NCBI GenBank assembly: GCA_037903475.1
Contig: JBAJFG010000361.1
Coordinates: 248,001 to 312,000, forward strand
DNA length: 64,000 bases
DNA from: Ancylostoma caninum
Taxonomy: Eukaryota > Nematoda > Chromadorea > Rhabditida > Ancylostomatidae
Reading direction: 5' to 3'
Made by a program: the position numbers and the translations under genes. The notes below the pieces were generated by a model. It saw only the letters and a program-made list of their open reading frames with translations, made no database searches and was not told where the DNA came from. Of this stretch, positions 58,901-64,000 are shown piece after piece (position 1 is the first letter of the stretch; every line of letters starts with the position of its first letter).

Positions 58901-60568
58901 TACTCCACATTTGATTTTGAAGTGATTCCGACCAATGCAAAAATCTATTGAAGGCGCCGGGAATCGAAACCGTGGATGCGCCGAAGCCGTTTTCTCTCAT
59001 ACGCTGCCAACCAGTCCTGCTTTAACTCGATATGACGTGATCGTTCTTGGGCGGAACGTCATTTGTCACGTCATGAAACAATCATAAATTTACATTCAGT
59101 GGTCAAGCCAGCCCTCTACGTACTCCATCCACACCTCTCCAATACGCCCCCTCCCATACGACCCCCTCATGGGAAATTCCCATCGGACGCTTGACCCGGA
59201 TTATATGACATTTGTCACGGAGTAACCATCGGTGCAATTGCGGACCCAGTACAAAGGCTACGTGCGAACCGCTAAAAACGTAGCCTTAGGCTCGAACCAG
59301 ACTCGACGGCGAACAGCGGCGGGGCGCGTCGGCTTCCACGCGCAGCATGCGGATCGATCGCCGCGGCCTCGTCCGGCTTCCTCGGGCGGCGAGCGGCGGC
59401 CGCCGCCACCACAAATTAGGGCGACCATACCTTGCGCATTGCAGCGTCGGCCGGCTGCACCGCGCGTCGACGCGCGACGACGCACTGGGAAGCCGAACCG
59501 GCTCGGCTTCTTCGAGCGGCGAGGGGCGTCATCAGGGGAAGGTTTGGTTCATTGAAGAGAAACGCTAGTTATTTCTCATTCGTATTAGCAGCTATGAAAA
59601 ATAACCCGTAGAAATTGATGAATAGATGTGAATTTCTTCTGAAATCATCACTTTCGAACAAATAGGCGCCGAAATGGAAGATTTGTGAAAGAAAACACGT
59701 TATGGAGAACGAAAAGGAAGAAGGAGTCGAAGAAACATTGGCATCAATCGTTAGTACATCAGTGTTTGAACACTTATGTGTTGCCATCTGACCTCAGAGA
59801 TTAAGGACGGATATTTCTCGCACTTATTGCGGGAAAAGGATTACTGCCTGGGGCGAATCGTCGTGGGCGTCATGGATCGGCAATCTATTAATCTATACAT
59901 CATTATTGCACTGTTCCCCGTATCTGCTATTTATCATTATAATAGGATCTGGCCCATCATCCCGTTTATCCTCTTAACTTGCTAAATACTTCTAGAATCA
60001 CTGAGGTAAATTTAAAAGCTTTGAACATGATTCGTGACTCTGTAGAAATGTCTCTAAGTATTTTTTTTGTTTGTTATGATCACTCTTTACTACTTTTCAA
60101 CTTTCTTTGGCGATACATCTTAGTTTTCGAGTCTGAGGCATACTGCGTTGATGGCAGCCCCTCGCCGCCCCACGACGCCCCAGGAAGCCGAGGGGTCACA
60201 AAGCGCTGGCGTCGCCCATACCTCCGCCGCCGAGTCTGGTTCGAGCCTTACAACTGAGAATTTGATCCATTGGAATAGATCAGCTCGCGCGCGTATTGCA
60301 ACGCGATGTTTACTCCAAGGTGAATGCCCTGTACATGGAACCATGTGGCTGCCGCGCTGCGTTGCTCTCACGTGATAGACACGCAAAAACGCGCACGATC
60401 ATCAATGGGTAAAAATCTGACTGCGAACTGAATAAAATAATAACAGTATGGTTTAGTGACTAACCTGGCCTCGTGCCTCCCTTAATATTTGTTGCAGAGA
60501 CTCCACAGAACGATTTGCAACAGACACTCCGTCGATTTCACGAATTTCGTCCCCCACATGCAAAGTAG
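43757..60568 (-). CDS. lin-2: lin-2/CASK MAGUK scaffold, 3' nine exons (5'-partial)
   Basis: Nine exons (60465-60568, 55693-55842, 55468-55636, 49529-49632, 49324-49450, 49119-49241, 48974-49062, 43992-44063, 43757-43936) join with perfect phase into 1,118 bp, about 371 residues and a stop. In order they give the second half of a PDZ domain, an SH3 domain, the HOOK linker and a complete guanylate-kinase-like domain ending PVSWVY. CASK/LIN-2 is a membrane-associated scaffold. In C. elegans LIN-2 acts with LIN-7 and LIN-10 to hold the LET-23 EGF receptor at the basolateral membrane. The kinase-like P-loop reads [14 protein letters not shown], lacking the canonical lysine, as in inactive MAGUK domains. 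The CaMK-like, L27 and first PDZ exons are not in the window. Introns of up to 5.8 kb carry a mariner, SINEs and foldbacks. Identification by motif memory, very secure. Confidence 0.96.
43992..44063 (-). CDS. lin-2: lin-2 exon: 24 codons
   Basis: 72 bp, phase 0 at both ends, acceptor TTCTAG, donor GTGAGC. It reads [20 protein letters not shown], then G-L-Q-D. Confidence 0.96.
44070..46365. other. lin-2 intron, no separate gene
   Basis: Contains a GC-rich patch at 45430-45625 with GGGGTCGGGGGTTG twice (45503 and 45616). A short TTCGAATTTTGAACAATTTTCG remnant follows at 45656-45680. Nothing codes convincingly. Confidence 0.4.
46370..47740. repeat. 84-bp minisatellite in a lin-2 intron
   Basis: From about 47190 to 47715, six to seven units of about 84 bp carry GTGGATCACCTTCCCTTCCT, ATGCTTAGGCAAAGGC and AACATGCGCAC. 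Because 84 is a multiple of three, a plus-strand frame (47214-47591) encodes a 28-residue repeat (F-L-C-L-G-K core). It is antisense to lin-2 and intronic, so probably not a protein. 46370-46950 holds older, diverged units. Confidence 0.75.
48155..48632. repeat. Large palindrome (foldback element), ~230-bp arms
   Basis: The ends GGCCAGTAGTAAAGTGTCATGG and its complement, with matching internal stretches (GGTCATCGCCCTGTTAGGAG, GAGAGGGCGATCAGC), form arms that meet around 48375-48410. In the lin-2 pre-mRNA it would fold into one long hairpin. Confidence 0.85.
48974..49062 (-). CDS. lin-2: lin-2 exon: guanylate kinase-like core
   Basis: 89 bp, acceptor GTTTAG, donor GTATGA. It reads [20 protein letters not shown], then LDVEPQALK. 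The next intron is 4.9 kb and holds the 84-bp minisatellite and a large palindrome. Confidence 0.96.
49119..49241 (-). CDS. lin-2: lin-2 exon: GMP-binding-like lobe
   Basis: 123 bp, acceptor TTGTAG, donor GTTAGT. It reads [19 protein letters not shown], then [26 protein letters not shown] and EYLEYG are the conserved GMP-site segments of the fold. Confidence 0.96.
49324..49450 (-). CDS. lin-2: lin-2 exon: guanylate kinase-like P-loop
   Basis: 127 bp, acceptor TTCAG, donor GTCAGT. It reads [19 protein letters not shown], then [18 protein letters not shown]. The loop G-A-H-G-V-G-R-R replaces the kinase GxxGxGKS/T, so no phosphoryl transfer by this site is expected. Confidence 0.96.
49529..49632 (-). 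CDS. lin-2: lin-2 exon: HOOK region, basic stretch
   Basis: 104 bp, acceptor TTTCAG, donor GTGGAT (weak). It reads [20 protein letters not shown], then [19 protein letters not shown]-x-VTYEE directly precedes the guanylate kinase fold in CASK. The mariner insertion lies in the 5.8-kb intron upstream of this exon. Confidence 0.95.
50154..51449 (-). mobile_element. mariner transposon, 1,296 bp, in a lin-2 intron
   Basis: The 31-bp inverted ends CGAGGGCGGTTTGAAAAGTT... (50154-50184) and their complement (51419-51449) differ at one position. Both are flanked by TA (50152-50153 and 51450-51451), the target duplication of Tc1/mariner elements. One transposase gene fills the interior in the same direction as lin-2. 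The nearly identical ends suggest fairly recent insertion. Confidence 0.95.
50220..51269 (-). pseudogene. mariner transposase (DD34D), two frameshifts and one stop
   Basis: The start ATG at 51269 gives [20 protein letters not shown], then the helix-turn-helix region ([20 protein letters not shown]) and a second DNA-binding segment to [13 protein letters not shown]. Catalytic motifs: [10 protein letters not shown] (first Asp), [10 protein letters not shown] (second) and YSPDLAPLD (third). Exactly 34 residues lie between the last two, which is the mariner DD34D signature. A frame change near 50690-50700, one extra base in an eight-base T/A run at 50557-50564, and a TAG at 50292-50294 break the gene. 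The last codons run on to TAA at 50220. About 349 residues are represented, the normal mariner length, so the copy is dead but recent. Confidence 0.93.
51455..55460. other. lin-2 intron, no separate gene
   Basis: The 3.9 kb between the mariner and the SH3 exon shows only short frames. A G12 run is at 53342-53353. A mariner-like terminus GGACCACCCTGTATA at 54597-54611 has no partner that I can find. Confidence 0.4.
52200..52275 (+). repeat. tRNA-like B box (SINE fragment)
   Basis: GCGATAGCCATGTAACTTCAACGGTCGAGGGTTCGATTCCCACTC includes a perfect B box and T-arm-like stem. No A box or acceptor stem lies at the right distance, so it is a SINE remnant and not a tRNA gene. Confidence 0.45.
55468..55636 (-). 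CDS. lin-2: lin-2 exon: rest of SH3 and HOOK start
   Basis: 169 bp, starts phase 0 and ends with one extra base. It reads [17 protein letters not shown], then [18 protein letters not shown] and AMERAKDH. The tryptophan pair and the [12 protein letters not shown] motif are CASK hallmarks. Confidence 0.96.
55693..55842 (-). CDS. lin-2: lin-2 exon: PDZ end and start of SH3
   Basis: 150 bp, phase 0 at both ends, acceptor CTTCAG, donor GTAAGC. It contains [14 protein letters not shown], the last PDZ strand and linker, then [18 protein letters not shown] and FKTGDILQ, the SH3 start with its ALYDY-like motif. The linker between them is very short compared with vertebrate CASK. Confidence 0.96.
56590..56705 (+). 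repeat. tRNA-derived SINE, copy 1
   Basis: GAACGATCATGTCATTACGT, CAGGACTGGTTGGCAGCGTTGG (A-box region) and CACGGGTTCGATTCCCTGCGCC (B box) match 58915-59060 in reverse, including the 5' leader. It is immediately followed by a TTCGAA-rich repeat. Confidence 0.7.
56705..56990. repeat. TTCGAA-rich repeat, 'GAATGAATGAATAATTCG' subtype
   Basis: Alternating ATTCGAATAATTCG and GAATGAATGAA blocks end in GAATGTTCGGTCCAATACC. Same family as 7545-7760 in reverse orientation. Confidence 0.65.
57047..57579. repeat. Foldback MITE, 533 bp
   Basis: The ends TAAAAGGTGACTC and GAGTCACCTTTTA lead arms of about 95 bp (GGACCTCACTTCAGGGGGTTATTCGATGC against its complement). The middle is AT-rich and non-coding. 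Confidence 0.8.
57770..58005. repeat. TTCGAA-rich repeat
   Basis: CGAATAAACGAATATTTCG, GAATGAACGAATTGTTCG and similar blocks end in TCGAATATATTCGATTCGGTC, the shared family terminus. Confidence 0.65.
58132..58808. repeat. Foldback element, 677 bp, ~160-bp arms
   Basis: The arms 58132-58300 and 58640-58808 are reverse complements (GACCTCGTACTGAGG, ATAGAGGACGATCAGCTCT, GAGCTCGATGGGAAATTT). The loop has short inverted stretches based on TTTCCCATCGA. Confidence 0.8.
58915..59060 (-). repeat. tRNA-derived SINE, copy 2
   Basis: Minus strand: GAACGATCACGTCATATCG, AGCAGGACTGGTTGGCAGCGTATG, then CCACGGTTTCGATTCCCGGCGCC. The pair with 56590-56705 in opposite orientation defines a family with a 5' leader, A/B-box region and short body. 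Confidence 0.7.
59287..60345. mobile_element. Composite repeat with GC-rich block and inverted ends (tentative)
   Basis: GGCTCGAACCAGACTCGACGGCG at 59289 is the inverse of CGCCGCCGAGTCTGGTTCGAGCC at 60225-60247. A block of very high GC (59290-59535) lies at one side. 60255-60345 is one arm of the foldback family at 22270-22500. It could be one element or several nested. Confidence 0.4.
60465..60568 (-). CDS. lin-2: lin-2 exon: second half of PDZ domain
   Basis: Acceptor TTTTAG, donor GTTAGT. It reads [20 protein letters not shown], then [13 protein letters not shown]. The exon begins two bases into a codon and ends in phase 0. The GLGF-containing first half of the PDZ is not found between here and 64000, so the next upstream intron exceeds 3.4 kb. 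Confidence 0.95.
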
Positions 60569-61507
60569 CTAAAACCAAAACAACATTGGATTGAATTGAA
60601 TCTCGAAGCAAACAAAGACCAATGCAATCTCTCAATTCTCTGCCGATGAGGGGAGAAAAACTGGAGTAATCACAAAAAAAAAACGGAGTCCGAATTTAAA
60701 AAGGTCATGAAAATCATTTCCATATTTCAACATTGGAAAACGAATCGATACAAAATTTCCTTCTATTCTGCAAAGCACTTTTGGAAAACTTGCCGAATGA
60801 TATTGAGGGATGGGGGCTCAGAAATCGCACTTGCGACGTGACTCAAGATCAAATTGCTGTGACGGGCAAAAAGTGACACGCGTTTTTGCTCTTTTCCATA
60901 ACCAACAAATGAGTACGGTTCTTTCAATAGAACGGCATGTGGAACCACTACTTCGTGTGATATCGTACAATCACTCCAACTAGCGCAGATCACCATCAAT
61001 TTGCCCACTCAACTATGCAACCTCCACGCTTGACGTGCTACTTGAATGAAAAGATTACTAAGCTTCTGGGCCTGGATGCATAATTGAGATTACCCAGAGT
61101 TAACGTGTCGACGACCGATAAATTTGTGGGATGTTAAGACATTTACTCTGGATAATCTCAGTGATGTATGCTAGATGCTCACCAGTCCATGGAGCTCCCG
61201 ACTGCTCTAACGGAAATAACATCTCCTTCTTTTTCCTTTTACTGATCGTTCAAGCAATAAAACTGAGCGCTCCCACGAGCTCATCCTTAAAGGCAGTGTC
61301 CAGGCAAAATTTTCGAGTATTCGGTTTCTGTGGTTCCTAGGCCAGTTTGGCTCCCTAATTCCAGATACGAAACTTACAGATCGAAAAACCCTTTTCTGAG
61401 ACCCCTCTTAACCGATTCGGACGAGATCTCCTCTCTCTCGTCAGAGAGGGCGCAGAAAAAAAACTTTCATCGATCGATAGCGCCCGTTCGCCGCCTCAGT
61501 TTTAGCT

Positions 61508-61796
61508 TCAATAAGTCAGTTCGTTCTTCTTCAGGGGTCCGTATCACTGCTATAGCATTTTTAGCAGATTTAACAAGAAGAGGTATATTTCGATTATTGC
61601 TGTTGTCGGCAATGTATGTTGGCAGTGCAGAAACTGTCTTTTTGACAAAATAAGTTTTTCTTTTTCACCGTTTCTTGGTATCATGGTAACTAATTGATGT
61701 GAAGGTCGAGGTTGATTATCAAAATATTTCGCTGCCCGATCTACAGTGTATGAATAACCACCTCCGTAATGTGATCGTGGAACACTCCCCCAAGTA
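61508..61796. repeat. 'A' repeat, first copy (289 bp)
   Basis: TCAATAAGTCAGTTCGTTCTTC to GAACACTCCCCCAAGTA. It is a direct repeat of 63311-63599 with the same length and about ten substitutions. Confidence 0.9.
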
Positions 61797-63310
61797 CTCG
61801 CTGTTAAACCTACAATGAAAAAACGGCTGCGGGGAAAACTCGTCCAGCTCCGCCCACTCGTGGCGGTACCAGCCAACGCTGCCATCCGCCACCCGTTTGA
61901 TTTAGGAGCAGCGGGTCTCTTATTTCAACTCACAACGGCAACTACTGTTAAGATAGACAAACAGGTTTTGAAGTCTTTGGGATATGTACCTTCATTCACC
62001 CTCGACTATCGCGCTGGTCGGGCTCATGCTTTCACGTATACTTTCACGCATCATTTCCTAAGGCGTTTTAAAGTGTCGAGAACCTAGAAATCCCTACAAC
62101 TAATAAGTTAGAATATATGCGATGTATCAAAAGCAACTTGGTACTCTCCACGCTGCAATACATCTATGATCACTGTTTTCTGAATTCTGAGTTGAATTAG
62201 TGGCAGTTTTTGATTCGTAGTGGTGCGACCATCAGATATGTACTGGTGTGATACGATCTCCAATCCTTACACGTCTAGCAACATAAGTTAACAACTAAAG
62301 ATTGCGTGGTTGTTACAGTGGCAGTGAAGACGTTGTGATGAACAGAGCCTGCAACGTCGAATACCAGTTGCTCCACTTCTTGAAGGGACAACTTCCAGAT
62401 ACCCTTCGACGCTGTGTTAATGGTATCTGGTCCGGCCACTATTCTCTACTAGAGCATATTTGAATGCGCGAGATACAAATAACTCAGGAAGACTTTCATC
62501 GAAGTAGTCGTCACTACTCAAGTGCACTCCAGCAGAATACTCAAACCAAAGAGAAGATATTGGAAAACGATTTCAGTGTTGTAGCCCTTCTAGACGGCTA
62601 CATTGAACGATGTCAACTCGCGTTCAGAGAAGTAATACCTATATTCTCCATAATGGATAATCCCCTTAGCATAGAAATTCAGATGCTTGTTCTGAAGTTT
62701 ATGGTAGATACAAATACCGCTTCTCGAGCCTTACACAAGCGCACACATACTCGCAAGGATAGGCGGCTCCTATTGTTTATGTACAGTTTTCAACTGTTTT
62801 ATAAATGAAAGATCAAGCTTTGCTTTCTCATGGAGGTTGTTCTCGGTCCTGCTGCTTCTACTTTTTACTCTCATTTTACTATTTTCAACAACGGCACTTA
62901 ATTGATCTGTGACACCGGTTTTTTTTGTTCCCTTTTTAGAGTATGCAAAAAGCATCCTCTAAAAAAAGAACAAAAAACACAATTTTGAATGTTGCATCCA
63001 TGCGTGTTTTCTCACGACTCGAAGCGATAGTATTTTTGCTAAGAATTCAATAACTCTTCAAATAAACTGCCCAAAAATGTGGAACATTCAAAGGAAGCCA
63101 CTTTTGAAACATGCGGGCATCGTCATGTGCAAACAACGGAAGAAAATGAAGCATTGTGCTTGACGAAACAATCATGAGTGGTAATAAGAGATCTGCTGCT
63201 CCTAAATTAAAGGGATGACGGCTGGAAGCGTTGGCTGGTCCCGCCACGAGTGGGCGGAGTCGGACGAGTTTTCCCCGCAGCCGTATTTTCGTTGTAGGTT
63301 TAACGGCGAG
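61797..63310. mobile_element. 1.51-kb element 'B' with ~140-bp inverted ends, between two direct A repeats
   Basis: CTCGCTGTTAAACCTACAAT, then GGCTGCGGGGAAAACTCGTCC and GGAGCAGCGG at the left, are mirrored at the right end (to 63310). It carries an exon-like open frame (62338-62808) but no recognised transposase. Confidence 0.75.
62338..62808 (+). pseudogene. Unrecognised exon-like frame inside element B, one in-frame stop
   Basis: Preceded by an acceptor-like TGTTACAG at 62311-62318. From ATG 62338 it reads NVEYQLLHFLKGQLPDTLRR, then WSGHYSLLEHI, a TGA at 62461, and on in frame with REIQITQEDFHRSSRHYSS, then FREVIPIFSIMDNPLSIEIQ to a stop near 62808. Composition is protein-like, unlike its surroundings. 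It might be a host exon captured by the element, or remains of its own gene. Confidence 0.35.
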
Positions 63311-63599
63311 TCAATAAGTCAGTTCGTTCTTCTTCAGGGGTCCGTATCACTGCTATAGCATTTTCAGCAGATTTAACAAGAAGAGGTATATTTCGATTAT
63401 TGCTGTTGTCGGCAATGTATGTTGGCAGTGCGGAAACTGTCTTTTTCACAAAATAAGTTTTTCTTTTTCACCGTTTCTTGATATCATGGTAACTAATTGA
63501 TGTGAAGGTCGAGGTTGATTATCAAAATATTTTGCTGCCCGATCTATAGTATATGAATAAACACCTCCGCAATGTGATCGTGGAACACTCCCCCAAGTA
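63311..63599. repeat. 'A' repeat, second copy (289 bp)
   Basis: Direct repeat of 61508-61796. It is directly followed by a TTCGAA-rich element starting TAGACTAGAGTTTTGACCGAATCG. Confidence 0.9.
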
Positions 63600-64000
63600 T
63601 AGACTAGAGTTTTGACCGAATCGAATAAAATTCGAATATTTATTCGAATGTTCGAATATTCGAAAATTCGAATATTCGAAAGTTCGGAGGTTCCGAAAAA
63701 CTCGAAAGTTCGAATATTCGAAAATTCGGTGGTCCCAAAAAATTCGAAAATTCGAATATTCGAAAATTCGATGGCCCTGCAATATTCGAAAGTTCGAATA
63801 TTCGAAAATTCGAGGGTTCGGGATTATTCGAAAATTCGAATATTCGAAAATTTTAGGCCGAAAATTCGAATATTTGCAATTGTTCTGCTTCGCAACTGTT
63901 ATTTCAGTTCCATTTTCTCGATGAAGAACCATTCCCACTGAAACTCCAGTCCAATTCCTCATTTTAATCTCAATTTTCCCAAAAACCTGCTCACATCTTT
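63600..64000 (-). repeat. TTCGAA-rich element with conserved flank, reverse copy
   Basis: Starts AGAGTTTTGACCGAATCGAAT, has about five ~43-bp TTCGAA units, then a unique flank complementary to 9935-10050. In the reverse direction it is the same element as 9930-10285. Confidence 0.75.

Larger units (their letters stand above)
61291..64000. mobile_element. Second copy of the TTAA transposon family, left end (runs off the window)
   Basis: TTAA (61287-61290) then AGGCAGTGTCCAGGCAAAATTTTCGAG and about 215 bp closely matching 4412-4645. The A repeat follows directly, as at 6218. No right terminus is present before 64000. It lies in the lin-2 intron upstream of the PDZ exon. Confidence 0.65.

Noticed and set aside
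60763..61008. Upstream lin-2 exon (81-codon minus-strand frame)
   Set aside because: It has no PDZ motif, no GLGF-like loop, and no splice donor in the phase required by exon 60465-60568.

Overview
This window looks like a piece of a nematode nuclear genome, most likely a strongylid (hookworm-type) worm. It is intron-rich and crowded with repeats. Its one clear host gene is read from short exons with worm-style TTTCAG acceptors and GT donors. It also carries RTE-type reverse transcriptase relics and many foldback and microsatellite repeats. No bacterial features (operons, ribosome binding sites, CRISPR) are present. The species call is inference.

Right half (about 43.7-60.6 kb, minus strand): the 3' end of a lin-2/CASK gene, a MAGUK scaffold. 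Nine exons can be placed to the base. They are in one consistent reading phase and together encode the end of the PDZ domain, the SH3 domain, the HOOK linker and the whole guanylate-kinase-like domain, ending in PVSWVY and a stop. The CaMK-like, L27 and first PDZ exons must lie beyond 64 kb. The introns are full of foreign DNA: a 1.3-kb mariner element with frameshifts (50154-51449), an 84-bp minisatellite, foldback elements and tRNA-derived SINEs.

Left third (4.4-19.75 kb): the most interesting structure. An RTE element on the minus strand is split in two. Its 3' end lies at 4.2-4.41 kb and the rest at 19.75-20.86 kb. The break falls at one TTAA, duplicated on both sides, and between the halves lie 15,340 bp bounded by perfect 19-bp inverted termini (AGGCAGTGTCCAGGCAAAA). 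Removing the insert and one TTAA rejoins the RTE reading frame without a gap. The insert carries a multi-exon, partly frameshifted transposase-like gene on the minus strand (13.4-15.5 kb, with probable upstream exons to about 17.3 kb). Its motif pattern (DGAFDS, STDRSS, a D-x-WH motif, then CESKNS) and the TTAA target suggest a Kolobok-like element. Further open, splice-bounded exons lie at 17.8-18.8 kb. The insert also contains a nested 1.57-kb element with GC-rich arrays, TTCGAA-rich repeats, a 59-bp minisatellite open in all three forward frames, and smaller foldback elements. A second left end of the same family, again next to TTAA, starts at 61291 inside the lin-2 intron and runs out of the window.

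Middle (20.9-43 kb): no host gene could be assigned. It holds an inverted duplication of unknown exon-like sequence (20.9-24.6 kb), RTE debris (25.7-26.6 kb), a 1.6-kb element with 250-bp inverted ends and two SINEs in its loop (27.86-29.48 kb), a decayed Tc1/mariner relic (32.97-34.25 kb), a ~118-bp tandem array, and an uninterrupted (AC)n tract of about 900 bp.
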